A DNA stretch of 64,000 bases, from assembly GCF_014651515.1 (NCBI RefSeq), contig NZ_BMXA01000002.1, positions 779,501 through 843,500 of the forward strand, written 5' to 3'. The position numbers and the translations under genes were made by a program. Every line of letters begins with the position of its first letter. Position 1 is the first letter of the stretch. The notes below the pieces were generated by a model, which did no database searches, was not told the DNA's origin, and saw only the letters and a program-made list of their open reading frames with translations. This stretch comes from Arenicella chitinivorans (lineage in GTDB: Bacteria; Pseudomonadota; Gammaproteobacteria; Arenicellales; Arenicellaceae). This document shows, one piece after another, positions 7,450 to 16,283 of the stretch.

Positions 7450-10407
7450 TCAATACGATAGCAGAAGTTGTATTAACGGTGTTATGAACGTTGGGCGATT
7501 TTCCGCGTTGTCGGGGATGCCATTATTATTGTCATCCGAATCCGCTGTGTTCGGGTCGGTGCGAAACTCGTATTCCTGAAAATTGGTAAAGCCATCACGG
7601 TCCACGTCCGCGTCACGATCAAATGAGTTTCTTGGGTTTAAGCCATGGGCGAGTTCAAATTCGTCTGGCATTCCGTCGCCATCATCATCGGTATCGCAAG
7701 CATCGCCCAAGCCATCGCTCTCGAAATCCGATTGGTCAGGGTTCGCTGTATATGGGCAATTATCAAACCTATCTAACAATAAGTCGTTATCTGAGTCGAA
7801 GTCGTCATTAAATAAAACGAGCATCGACTCTGCGCCTTGAAATCCTGTTGCACCAGCCGTTATGGTTGCATTGATGTCTGCATCCACAAGCAAATTGTCG
7901 ATACCTGAAACCGTGAACTGGGTTGACGCCTGGCTGGCTGGAATCGTAACCGTAGCGGACACCATCAAGCGGTCAGGGTGGCTACTTGACAGGTGAACAA
8001 TCAGTGCGTCGCTTAGAGAGGTGTTCTCACGAATAACTGTACCTGTCACCGATCCGCCCTCTGTGATGGACGCTGCATCCAGTGAGAGCTGCAACGATTC
8101 TGGGACGTTTTCGATCACCACAGTCGCCGAATTTTCGGCACCAATCAGCGCGAAAGATTTATCTGTATTCGTCAAAGTGACAATGATTGTTTCGTTTACT
8201 TCAACGATGGCGTCAGCAATTACATTGACCGGAATCGTAACCGTTGTGGTGCCTGTTGGAAAAACAAAGCTTCCCCCTATGGTAGCGAAATCGACCCCTT
8301 CAGTAGCTGTTCCAGTGATTGTCATCGAGACTAGCGCTGGTGACGGTAATGGATGGGTACTGCTTACAGTAAATAGACCGTGTGTTGATGGTTCTATCGC
8401 ATTGGATGTGGTTGCAATGGAGAATTGCGCATAGTCATCGTCGCTGATCGCAATGTTCTGCGAGACAGTGGTGCCGAGTAAGACTCCGGTGGATGGGTTG
8501 GTCAACGTCAGTGTGGCGCTCTCAAGACCTTCAACGAGCGAATCATTTAATACGGTAAATGTGGTACTGCCACTGGTTTGGCCGTCCGGTATCACAATCT
8601 CGGTGTTAAGCGTATAGTCAGTTGGCGAGATGCCGACTCCGGAAACCGTCAAGTCTACCGTTTGATCACCGTATACGAAATCAGATGCGGTCGCGGTGAC
8701 CGTGATGCTATTGGTTAAAGCTTCGCTTGCCGTATTGGCCGTGAGCGACAGGTTAACGGTTCGAACCGGTGCTGGAGTGGCCCCTTCAAAGGCACCTAGG
8801 TCAGGACGTGAGCCTAGCAAACGCGTAAACCCGGTTCCGCGCTGATCGGTCAGTAATCCGACAGCTACGGTGTTATCGCCAGTATCGAGAACAGGACTGG
8901 TTACGTAGGGTGCCATGGTCCGTGAACTGCCACCATTATCTGCCAACGAGCTCAGTCTCGGGTCTGCTGAAATTACCTTCGCCGAGTTAGGACTGCACGA
9001 CCACAAGCCAAGGCTATCCTGCTCTAATAGATTTGATTGCCCCATACTCAGATTAACGGAGCCGCCCTCATTCGCACAGTCGGCCACAGGCGTTCCACTC
9101 GGGTCGTAGGTGTTGGCAATAATCGAATTGTTCAGGTTCAAAGTGGCAGAATTGCTCGCACTTCGATTCCAGACGGCACCGCGGTCGCTAGTGACTGCGG
9201 AAACTTGATTGTCGGATATGGTGACGTGTGTGAGCGTTAGGGTTCCTTGATCATTAAAAATGGCGCCCGCAGACCCTGAGGTATTACCAGTGACCGTGGT
9301 GTTGACCAAGGTGGCTTCTGCGCCCGGGCGCAATTGAATCGCACCGCCATCAAGTCCCGCACCACCGGTGAGCAGCGTATTCTCAAACTCGACATGACCA
9401 TCGTATACCCGCATCACATAGCCTTCGCTATTGGCATCAAGCGTGCCGTTTGAAATAGATAACACAGCGCTGCTCGCGTTGTTGATGCTGCTGGTATCGG
9501 CAGCGTAGACGATGGTTTGACCGTTTAAATCAATTTCAAGGGTATCGCCGTCATCGCAGCTGGCTGAATAGAACGTCAATGCATTTGTGAACTCATTAAA
9601 GTTCGTCACTGAAGCCGAAACACATTCCGGCACCACGCTGATATTGGCGGTGTCGCCCGTGTATCCCGTTGCTGAGGCTGTGACGGTGACGGATTGCGTA
9701 CCGTCTAAGATGCCGTCATCGACTGCGGTAATGTTGAAGGGTGCCGACTCTACCTCGCCATCCGCAATCACAATGGTTGCTGGCACCGTGGCTTCTCCAG
9801 GGTCGCTGCTACTGAGGTTTACGGTTAAACTGCCTGCAAACCCGTTGCGAGATACTACGGCGTTGGTGACACCGCCATTTTCGCTGATCGAGGTAGCGCT
9901 GACGCTCAACGACAACGTCGGGATCGGCGCAGTGGTGGTGACGCGTCCGGCAGTTGGAAAATCGAAGGGTGAACTAATGCCATTGCATGAGACGTCGTTG
10001 CAGGTACCCTGGACCGAGAAGCCCGCAGGGTATGGCTCAATATTGATCGTCCCGCCTGCATTGGTGAGTGGTGATTCAAAACTGAGCGCGAGCTCTTCGA
10101 CCCCAACCATGTTTGTCAGCTCTTCTTCTACCAGGATCATCGTGCTTGCATCTCCCGATGAGGCGGGGTTCGGCACACCATACCGAGTGGTGCCGCGCGA
10201 CGGACTTTCGTATACGATTATTTGGATATTGGAATAGACATTACTGCTGGCATCATAATCGAATGACCCATGCGCGTATGCACCATTGCTGAATGTGATT
10301 CCTTCTAGATACCATGTCTGTGCCGCCTGCGCGTGAGCCGCCGATGTAGCTATTACGGAGTAAAGAAAAATAGAGAGGATGGCGAGAAATGCGTGCGGAC
10401 GAAACAT
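7450..10407 (-). CDS. Exported Calx-beta / choice-of-anchor protein with thrombospondin type 3 repeats
   Basis: A 985-residue secreted protein. The signal peptide is clear (hydrophobic residues 8-24, AHA-Q cleavage near 27). Domain order by eye: an N-terminal beta-rich region of about 150 residues; a Calx-beta-like repeat (about 165-260); a parallel beta-helix with a choice-of-anchor Q ending (about 265-545, including SLADNGGSSRTMAPY and the DLGAFEG end); three more Calx-beta-like repeats with ISEDDYA- and VNETI-type calcium motifs (about 550-870); then Asp-rich thrombospondin type 3 calcium-binding repeats (DNCPYTANPDQ, DTDDDGDGMPDEFE, about 885-960). Such proteins are usually surface or extracellular adhesins or matrix proteins. 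The last residues are hydrophobic and end LIQLLLSY without an obvious sorting motif. It is monocistronic. Confidence 0.8.
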   Translation of the reverse strand: MFRPHAFLAILSIFLYSVIATSAAHAQAAQTWYLEGITFSNGAYAHGSFDYDASSNVYSNIQIIVYESPSRGTTRYGVPNPASSGDASTMILVEEELTNMVGVEELALSFESPLTNAGGTINIEPYPAGFSVQGTCNDVSCNGISSPFDFPTAGRVTTTAPIPTLSLSVSATSISENGGVTNAVVSRNGFAGSLTVNLSSSDPGEATVPATIVIADGEVESAPFNITAVDDGILDGTQSVTVTASATGYTGDTANISVVPECVSASVTNFNEFTNALTFYSASCDDGDTLEIDLNGQTIVYAADTSSINNASSAVLSISNGTLDANSEGYVMRVYDGHVEFENTLLTGGAGLDGGAIQLRPGAEATLVNTTVTGNTSGSAGAIFNDQGTLTLTHVTISDNQVSAVTSDRGAVWNRSASNSATLNLNNSIIANTYDPSGTPVADCANEGGSVNLSMGQSNLLEQDSLGLWSCSPNSAKVISADPRLSSLADNGGSSRTMAPYVTSPVLDTGDNTVAVGLLTDQRGTGFTRLLGSRPDLGAFEGATPAPVRTVNLSLTANTASEALTNSITVTATASDFVYGDQTVDLTVSGVGISPTDYTLNTEIVIPDGQTSGSTTFTVLNDSLVEGLESATLTLTNPSTGVLLGTTVSQNIAISDDDYAQFSIATTSNAIEPSTHGLFTVSSTHPLPSPALVSMTITGTATEGVDFATIGGSFVFPTGTTTVTIPVNVIADAIVEVNETIIVTLTNTDKSFALIGAENSATVVIENVPESLQLSLDAASITEGGSVTGTVIRENTSLSDALIVHLSSSHPDRLMVSATVTIPASQASTQFTVSGIDNLLVDADINATITAGATGFQGAESMLVLFNDDFDSDNDLLLDRFDNCPYTANPDQSDFESDGLGDACDTDDDGDGMPDEFELAHGLNPRNSFDRDADVDRDGFTNFQEYEFRTDPNTADSDDNNNGIPDNAENRPTFITPLIQLLLSY

Positions 10408-10571
10408 AACAATTAATCCAGCTTAGAGTTCTATGCCCTTGTGGGGAGTTATGCCCCCTGTCCACCCAGCTACAAGATACCTCGTTTCGACTCTTTAATA
10501 AACCGGTAAAAGCTTGTATTGGTAATAAACCGTGGTTGCTGTTGTTCACTGCTAAAGACTATAAGTGCGGT

Positions 10572-11483
10572 TTATATGTTACTCGCGGTCTCCACAATTA
10601 ACCCCCGCAACCAGATTAGCGCAGCATCCTGTTCGGTGGTTTCGTGCCAGTACAGTTGCGTCACGAGCTTGGGGATTGCGTAGGGCACGTCTTGAAGAAC
10701 CAATTCTGCGTCCAACAGGTGTTGGGCCATGGCGCGTGTGGTGGTCAGGAGTTGGTCTGAGGTTTTGAGGATGGTGGCGGCTGCGAAGTAGTTCTGGCAG
10801 CGGATGGTGCTGCGACGGTGCAATCCTTTATGTTGGAAGTAGCTGTCTTCGCCGGTCATACCGGTGGGGCGATTGGACACGCTGATGTGGTTGGCCTCGA
10901 GATACGCGGCGCGTGTTAGTTGATTGCGTAGCGGATGGTTGGTACGCATCACCACACAGAATTCGCTGGTCCACAAGGTGTGATGGCAGATCGGTGGTTT
11001 GACTTGCACCGCGGCGTCCAGCGCGACATCGATATGCCCAGCACTGAGTTCTTTGGCAAGATTATTCCGATCGATTTTGACGCAGGCTAGACTGGCTTTG
11101 GGTGCAGACCTAGCAAACAGTGCCGACAGCGCGGGCAGCACGGCGGGTTCCATGGCATCGTGCATGCCAATGCGAAAGGCTTGTTCCGTGGTATTCGGGT
11201 CAAACTCGCCCCATTGCTGCAGCATATGATGCAGGCGTTTAAGTGTGTCGATGATGGCCGGCGCCATACGCTGACACGCCGGTGTGGGTACCATTTTCTG
11301 TTGCGCGCGGACAAACAGCGGGTCATCCAATACATCGCGCAGACGACGAATCGCGTGACTCACCGCCGACGGCGTAATATTGAGCTGATCTGCGGCACGA
11401 GTCATGTTCTGCTCAAGGTAAAGCTGTTCGAACACGCGCAGTAAATTGAGGTCGAGCTGTTGAATGCGTTTCAGGTTGGGCAT
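10572..11483 (-). CDS. LysR-family transcriptional regulator
   Basis: This 303-residue protein has the LysR winged helix-turn-helix at residues 8-66 (LDLNLLRVFEQLYLEQNMTRAADQLNITPSAVSHAIRRLR region) and a periplasmic-binding-protein-like effector domain from about residue 90. It is divergent from the acyl-CoA dehydrogenase operon starting at 11599, the standard arrangement for a LysR activator of the neighbouring catabolic operon. A perfect palindrome lies two bases upstream of its ATG and could be its own operator. The inducer is unknown; a hydroxy- or branched acyl compound is an inference from the operon. Confidence 0.9.
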   Translation of the reverse strand: MPNLKRIQQLDLNLLRVFEQLYLEQNMTRAADQLNITPSAVSHAIRRLRDVLDDPLFVRAQQKMVPTPACQRMAPAIIDTLKRLHHMLQQWGEFDPNTTEQAFRIGMHDAMEPAVLPALSALFARSAPKASLACVKIDRNNLAKELSAGHIDVALDAAVQVKPPICHHTLWTSEFCVVMRTNHPLRNQLTRAAYLEANHISVSNRPTGMTGEDSYFQHKGLHRRSTIRCQNYFAAATILKTSDQLLTTTRAMAQHLLDAELVLQDVPYAIPKLVTQLYWHETTEQDAALIWLRGLIVETASNI

Positions 11484-11485
11484 GT

Positions 11486-11500
11486 TAAATCGTAGATTTA
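11486..11500. promoter_or_regulatory. Candidate LysR operator (TAAATC-GTA-GATTTA)
   Basis: A perfect 15-base palindrome with a 3-base centre, of the T-N11-A kind favoured by LysR regulators, lying two bases upstream of the LysR start codon in the 115-base divergent spacer. Its position suits autorepression. A second site nearer the acyl-CoA dehydrogenase would be expected but is not clear. Confidence 0.5.
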
Positions 11501-11598
11501 GTCTGAATGTTATTCATAATACACTGTTTTATATTTCATCTTGTTCATTTTAATTTGGCGTATGCTTGGTGCATAAATCACGTTTGAGGAACGCCAGT

Positions 11599-12828
11599 AT
11601 GAACTTTGAGCACAGCCAAAAGGCCCAAGACTACATCGCCCGAGTAAAACAATTTATGCGCGACCGAGTTGCGCCTTTCGAAAGCCAGATTTATCAGGAT
11701 ATGCATGAGATGAATCCAGATGGCAATTGGCGCAACTGGAAGCTACACCCAAGAGTCGAAGCCCTGAAGGTTGAAGCGCGCGAGGCTGGGCTGTGGAATT
11801 TGTTTTTGCCAGATGCCGAACTGGCTCACGGCTTGACCACGCTTGAATATGCACCGCTAGCAGAAGAAATGGGCAAAATGTTGTTTGCCCCTGAGATATT
11901 CAACTGCAATGCGCCGGATACCGGTAATATGGAAGTGCTGTACCATTTTGGTTCTGAAGCGCAGAAAGACACGTGGTTAAAGCCATTACTGGCTGGCGAG
12001 ATTCGCTCGGTATTTGGTATGACCGAGCCGGATGTTGCCTCGTCGGATGCCACCAATATGCAGGCAACCATTGAAGAAGATGGTGATGAGATTGTGGTTA
12101 ACGGTAAAAAGTGGTGGAGTACTGGTCTTGGTCACCCGAATGCTAAATTTACCATTTTCATGGGCTTGTCCAATCCCGAAAACGATCGCCATAACCGCCA
12201 TGCCATGGTCATTGTGCCGTTGGACAGCGAAGGCTTGGAGATTAAACGTATGCTGACCGCTTACGGCGATTACGATGCGCCGTATGGCCATGGTGAAATG
12301 CATCTGACCAATGTGCGTGTGCCGAAAGAAAACTTGATTATGGGCATGGGCAAAGGCTTTGCCATTGCGCAAGGGCGTCTTGGTCCGGGTCGTATTCACC
12401 ATTGTATGCGCACCATTGGTCTGGCCGAAAAAGCACTTGAGTTGGCGATTGAGCGCGGGTTGAGTCGCGAAGCGTTTGGCAAACCCATTCTGCAATTAGG
12501 CGGCAATGGCGAGCGTATTGCGCAGGCACGCATTGCCATTGATCAAGCGCGCTTGTTGACCTTAAATGCCGCATGGAAAATTGACACGGTTGGTGTGAAA
12601 CAGGCAATGACCGAGATCTCGGCGATCAAAGTCGCGGTACCGCGGATGGCTGAAGAGGTCGTTAACATGGCGGTACAATTACACGGTGGCGCTGGTATGA
12701 GCGGCGATTTTCCACTCGCGCATTTTGCCGCTGGTGTGCGTGCACTGCGCCTTGCCGATGGGCCGGATGAGGTTCACATGGGCATGGTCACGCGTCTTGA
12801 GCTTAAAAAACATATGAATCGAACATGA
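11599..12828 (+). CDS. Acyl-CoA dehydrogenase family protein (ACAD10/11-like)
   Basis: A 409-residue flavin-dependent acyl-CoA dehydrogenase. Visible family blocks are FGMTEPDVASSDATNMQA (FAD/substrate region), GKKWWSTGLGHPNAKF, the GRIHHCMRTIGLAEKALE helix, and AVQLHGGAGMSGDFPLA near the C-terminus. The long Arg-Asp-rich N-terminus and the GAGMSGDFPLA ending are typical of the ACAD10/ACAD11 branch. The ATG at 11599 has GAGGA eight bases upstream; the ORF also extends to 11566 without a ribosome site. Its stop overlaps the next start by ATGA. Because an APH-like kinase lies in the same operon, the pair may replace the fused kinase-dehydrogenase of ACAD11 and remove a hydroxyl through a phosphorylated acyl-CoA; this is inference. 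Confidence 0.9.
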   Translation: MNFEHSQKAQDYIARVKQFMRDRVAPFESQIYQDMHEMNPDGNWRNWKLHPRVEALKVEAREAGLWNLFLPDAELAHGLTTLEYAPLAEEMGKMLFAPEIFNCNAPDTGNMEVLYHFGSEAQKDTWLKPLLAGEIRSVFGMTEPDVASSDATNMQATIEEDGDEIVVNGKKWWSTGLGHPNAKFTIFMGLSNPENDRHNRHAMVIVPLDSEGLEIKRMLTAYGDYDAPYGHGEMHLTNVRVPKENLIMGMGKGFAIAQGRLGPGRIHHCMRTIGLAEKALELAIERGLSREAFGKPILQLGGNGERIAQARIAIDQARLLTLNAAWKIDTVGVKQAMTEISAIKVAVPRMAEEVVNMAVQLHGGAGMSGDFPLAHFAAGVRALRLADGPDEVHMGMVTRLELKKHMNRT

Positions 12829-13634
12829 AAAAAGTAGTAATAACCGGTGCGGGTTCAGGTCTCGGCCGTGCACTCGCTCTGCGCTACAGTGCGGAAGGTG
12901 CACAAATCTGCGTCGCAGATGTTAATGAGCAAGGCGGGAATGAAACCGTCGAAACAATCACGCAGTCAGGTGGCAGTGCTTTTTATCAGGCCTGTGACAT
13001 CACTAAGCAATGGGATGTCGATAAGCTGGCGGCAGCGCTATCTGAGCGTTGGCAATCGGTGGACATGCTCGTAAACAATGCGGGCGTGGCAACTGCCGGG
13101 TCGATTGAGTCGGAGAGCTTGTCGCAATGGCAATGGGTTTTGGACATCAACCTGCTGGGCCAGGTGCGTGTCACTAAAGCCATGTTGCCGTTGCTGCGTA
13201 ATAGTCGTGCTGCGGAACGCGACATTATCAATATTGCTTCACAAGCGGGTATTACGCCCGCACCGGGTATGGGCAGCTATTCGGTGACCAAGGCCGCGAT
13301 GGTCAGTTTTGCTGAGACCGCCCATCTTGAGTTGGCGGATGAGGGGATTCATGTGAGCGTGGTTTGCCCGTCGTTCTTTGATACCAATCTGAATGAGTCT
13401 CTGCGTAGCGATGACCCTGGTGCACAAGCCACGGTGAACAAGATGATCAAGCGCTCCGGTGTGAGTGCCGATCGGATCGCCAATGAAATTTATCGTCAAG
13501 TCAGTGCACGGAAGTTTATGGTGATTACACATAAGGCGGGTCGCAGTGCGTATCGATTCAAACGCTTTTTGCCGATTGAGCGCTACCTAGCTATGGTGAA
13601 AAAACGAACCAAACATTTTATTAAAAAATCGTGA
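12825..13634 (+). CDS. SDR-family oxidoreductase
   Basis: A 269-residue short-chain dehydrogenase/reductase. The nucleotide-binding TGAGSGLGRA motif is at residues 6-15, the NNAG segment near 83-86, and the catalytic Ser in NIASQAG with the Tyr-x-x-x-Lys in YSVTK near 151-155. The C-terminus is longer than the SDR core and basic, possibly for substrate or membrane association. It overlaps the preceding acyl-CoA dehydrogenase by 4 bases and the following kinase by 4 bases, so it is translationally coupled. In the Pseudomonas lva operon an SDR (LvaD) works with the kinase and acyl-CoA dehydrogenase; the role here is inferred by analogy. Confidence 0.88.
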   Translation: MKKVVITGAGSGLGRALALRYSAEGAQICVADVNEQGGNETVETITQSGGSAFYQACDITKQWDVDKLAAALSERWQSVDMLVNNAGVATAGSIESESLSQWQWVLDINLLGQVRVTKAMLPLLRNSRAAERDIINIASQAGITPAPGMGSYSVTKAAMVSFAETAHLELADEGIHVSVVCPSFFDTNLNESLRSDDPGAQATVNKMIKRSGVSADRIANEIYRQVSARKFMVITHKAGRSAYRFKRFLPIERYLAMVKKRTKHFIKKS

Positions 13635-14710
13635 CCACAGAAGCATTACAAAGCTTGGACCGCGCCGGTAAAGTTCGACCCGGTGAAGAGCTGGACCTCA
13701 GTCAGCTAGATCCGTGGATTAAATCTCAGATCGAGGGTCTGAGCGGCACACCATCGGTAACGCAGTACTCTGGTGGCGCGTCCAATTGGACCTATTGTTT
13801 ACGCTACCCGGAGCGGGAACTCATTGTGCGCCGTGCGCCCGCGGGTACCAAAGCCAAAGGTGCGCACGACATGGGGCGTGAGTACCGCTTGCAGGCTTTA
13901 TTGAAACCGGTGTATCCCTATGTGCCAGCCATGCTGGCTTACTCTGACGATACAAGCATTATTGGCTCTGAGTTTTATGTTATGGAAAAACTCGTGGGGC
14001 TGATTCCGCGGACCAATATGCCGCGCGGTTTGACCATGAACGCGGTGCAGAATCGAGCCCTATGTCTGCATGCTATTGACAGTTTGATTGAGTTGCATGC
14101 GGTGGACTACACCAAAGCCGGATTGGCAGATTTCGCTAAGGGTGAGGGCTATGCTAAACGCCAGATCGACGGCTGGAGCCATCGTTATAGCAAAGCCAAA
14201 ACCTGGAATGTACCGGCCGCAAAATCGGTCATGCGTTGGTTGCAGTCGAACTTGCCGGAACAAGAGACAATCTGTTTAACGCATAATGATTTTCGCTTAG
14301 ACAATCTGGTGCTGGATGCCGCTGACCCAACGCGTGTGATCGGGGTGTTGGACTGGGAGCTCGCAACGCTGGGTGACCCGTTAATGGACCTCGGTAACAG
14401 TCTGGCCTATTGGGTAGAAGCCGACGATGATTTTTTTGCGCAGAAAACCCGTCGTCAGCCTACGCATTTACCCGGTATGCTGACACGTCAGGAGTTAATC
14501 GACTATTACTTGTATAAAACTGGCACGGACGCGACCGATTTTACCTTTTATCAGGTCTACGGCTGGTTTCGCTTGGCGGGAATTGTGCAGCAGATCTACT
14601 ATCGCTATCACCACAAACAAACTCGGAACCCAGCGTTCAAGCACCTATGGGTGTTTGTACATTATTTGATTCATCGGTGTCGTCAAGCCATCAGACTTGC
14701 GGAGCAATAA
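13631..14710 (+). CDS. APH-like phosphotransferase (ACAD11-kinase / LvaA type)
   Basis: This 359-residue protein has the aminoglycoside-phosphotransferase/choline-kinase fold: GGASNWTYCL in the nucleotide loop (about residues 48-57), the catalytic HNDFRLDN (Brenner motif) near 218-225 and the metal-binding LDWELATLGDPLMDLG near 239-254. Despite the fold, the operon places it in acyl-CoA metabolism, matching ACAD10/11 kinase domains and LvaA, which phosphorylate 4-hydroxyacyl-CoA. It starts at a GTG overlapping the previous stop. No antibiotic resistance function is suggested. The substrate is not determined by sequence. Confidence 0.85.
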   Translation: MTTEALQSLDRAGKVRPGEELDLSQLDPWIKSQIEGLSGTPSVTQYSGGASNWTYCLRYPERELIVRRAPAGTKAKGAHDMGREYRLQALLKPVYPYVPAMLAYSDDTSIIGSEFYVMEKLVGLIPRTNMPRGLTMNAVQNRALCLHAIDSLIELHAVDYTKAGLADFAKGEGYAKRQIDGWSHRYSKAKTWNVPAAKSVMRWLQSNLPEQETICLTHNDFRLDNLVLDAADPTRVIGVLDWELATLGDPLMDLGNSLAYWVEADDDFFAQKTRRQPTHLPGMLTRQELIDYYLYKTGTDATDFTFYQVYGWFRLAGIVQQIYYRYHHKQTRNPAFKHLWVFVHYLIHRCRQAIRLAEQ

Positions 14711-15414
14711 TGGCCAGCATTTACCTAATTCGTCACGGCCAAGCCTCATTTGGCCAAGAAAATTATGACCAACTGTCCGAGCTGGGACAACAACAAGCAG
14801 CGCATTTGGGTAGGTCGATATCTCAGCGCGTACCCAAGGTTGATCAGGTCGTTCTGGGGGGCATGTTACGTCATCGCCAGACTGCTGAGAATTGTCTGGC
14901 TGGCTATGCGCAACGCTTGGCCGACAGTAATCCAACCATTGATGCTGGTTGGAATGAATATGATCATCAAGATATTCTCGCACAGTTACGGCCGGAGTAT
15001 AAAACTGCCGGCGGAATGACCGAGTTCATCGCGTCGCAAACGAACCCCAAGCAGGTGTTCGAGCAGGATTTTAATGCTGCCATTGATCGCTGGACCAGTG
15101 GCCAGTTTGATGCTGACTATGTTGAGTGTTGGCAGGACTATCGACAACGGGTGTTGACTGCACTACAACGTGTTATTGACGCATCCACCAACGCGAAAAA
15201 CCTCTTTGTGTTTACCTCCGGTGGCCCAATATCGGTGGTCGCGCAGCATCTGCTGGGTGTGCCTGCAGAACAGATTATGCGCATGAACTGGACGTTGATG
15301 AATTGTGCGGTCACAAAGCTCGTTTCAACGTCTGACCGCGTGTTTTTATCAACCTTGAATGAGCACACGCACTTTGAGGGCGCAGAGAACAAGCATCTAA
15401 TAACTTACACCTAG
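14710..15414 (+). CDS. Histidine phosphatase family protein
   Basis: A 234-residue member of the phosphoglycerate-mutase-like branch of histidine phosphatases. The active-site LIRHGQAS is at residues 6-13, followed by the second-half catalytic region FTSGGPISVVAQHL that takes the place of the usual GHG-type motif. The ATG at 14710 overlaps the kinase stop by one base (TAATG). Within the operon it could hydrolyse a phosphorylated intermediate or act as a housekeeping phosphatase; which one cannot be decided. Homologues in similar acyl-CoA operons are common in my recollection, but I cannot check that here. Confidence 0.85.
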   Translation: MASIYLIRHGQASFGQENYDQLSELGQQQAAHLGRSISQRVPKVDQVVLGGMLRHRQTAENCLAGYAQRLADSNPTIDAGWNEYDHQDILAQLRPEYKTAGGMTEFIASQTNPKQVFEQDFNAAIDRWTSGQFDADYVECWQDYRQRVLTALQRVIDASTNAKNLFVFTSGGPISVVAQHLLGVPAEQIMRMNWTLMNCAVTKLVSTSDRVFLSTLNEHTHFEGAENKHLITYT

Positions 15415-15433
15415 AGTAGGCGGAAGGAGAACT

Positions 15434-16183
15434 ATGAAACGACAAAACATTCTGATTACCGGGGCCAGTTCGGGCCTGGGTTACACCATGGCGAAACTGT
15501 ACGCGGCGCAAGGGCGGAACCTGGCATTGTGTGCCCGACGTGTCGATAAGTTAGACGCGTTAAAGGCTGAGATTGCCGAGTCTAACCCGAACGTGACTGT
15601 GTCTGTGCGCCAGTTGGACGTGAACGATCATGATCAAGTGTTTGAGGTGTTTAACGCTTTTGAACAGGACCTCGGGCATCTTGATCGTGTCATCGTGAAT
15701 GCAGGGATGGGCAAAGGCGCGAGTCTCGGAACGGGGTATTTTGAGGCCAACAAGCAAACAGCGATCACCAATTTTGTTTCCGCTATAGCGCAATGTGAGG
15801 CGGCGTTGGCGATTTTCCGTAAACAGAATCACGGTCATTTAGTCACAATTTCTTCAATGAGTGCGGTGCGAGGGTTCCGGCGCGCATTGACGGTGTATGC
15901 GGCGACTAAAGCGGCAGTAACATCGTTGACCGAGGGCATCCGCATTGATTTACTCGACACGCCGATCAAAGCCACCACGATTCACCCGGGCTTTATTCGT
16001 AGTGAAATCAACGAGAAAGTCAAAAAAGTGCCTTTTATCGTCGACACCGAGACTGGGTGTAAGGCGATTCTTAAAGCCATTGAGAAGGAAGGTGCAAATT
16101 ATTACGTGCCAGTATGGCCTTGGGCCATTATGTGTCGCTTAATGCGATATGCGCCACTGCGAATGCTGGCGAAAATGAGTTAA
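15434..16183 (+). CDS. SDR-family NAD(P)-dependent oxidoreductase
   Basis: A 249-residue short-chain dehydrogenase, last gene of the operon. The glycine motif TGASSGLGY is at residues 9-17, the NAG motif near 91-93, the catalytic Ser in TISSMSAVRG near 141-143 and Tyr-x-x-x-Lys in YAATKAA near 155-159. The ribosome site GGAAGGAG lies five bases before the ATG. It is distinct in sequence from the SDR at 12825, so the operon has two different reductases. Its substrate is unknown. A strong hairpin 6 bases after the stop ends the unit. Confidence 0.87.
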   Translation: MKRQNILITGASSGLGYTMAKLYAAQGRNLALCARRVDKLDALKAEIAESNPNVTVSVRQLDVNDHDQVFEVFNAFEQDLGHLDRVIVNAGMGKGASLGTGYFEANKQTAITNFVSAIAQCEAALAIFRKQNHGHLVTISSMSAVRGFRRALTVYAATKAAVTSLTEGIRIDLLDTPIKATTIHPGFIRSEINEKVKKVPFIVDTETGCKAILKAIEKEGANYYVPVWPWAIMCRLMRYAPLRMLAKMS

Positions 16184-16189
16184 GCAGAT

Positions 16190-16224
16190 CGGGACGTCGT
16201 AACAACGACGTCCCGACCGGTTTT
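16190..16224 (+). terminator. Operon-ending hairpin
   Basis: CGGGACGTCGT (16190-16200), AACA loop, ACGACGTCCCG (16205-16215): an 11-pair perfect stem, followed by ACCGG and a short TTTT. The stem is very strong, the T-run weak. It follows the last SDR stop by six bases and precedes the end of a convergent gene, so it probably works as a terminator. Confidence 0.7.
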
Positions 16225-16283
16225 AAGGTTCACTGGCACCGTCAATGGTGCCACTGCCCATAAGCGTAAACTGACACTCAGTA

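Noticed and set aside
9587-10237. 216-residue + strand reading frame inside the Calx-beta gene
   Set aside because: It is fully antisense to a well-supported gene, is rich in Ser/Val/Thr from the complementary codons, and has no recognisable motif or ribosome site.
13631-14710. Aminoglycoside resistance gene
   Set aside because: The APH fold is shared with ACAD11/LvaA-type acyl-CoA kinases, and the operon context is acyl-CoA metabolism.
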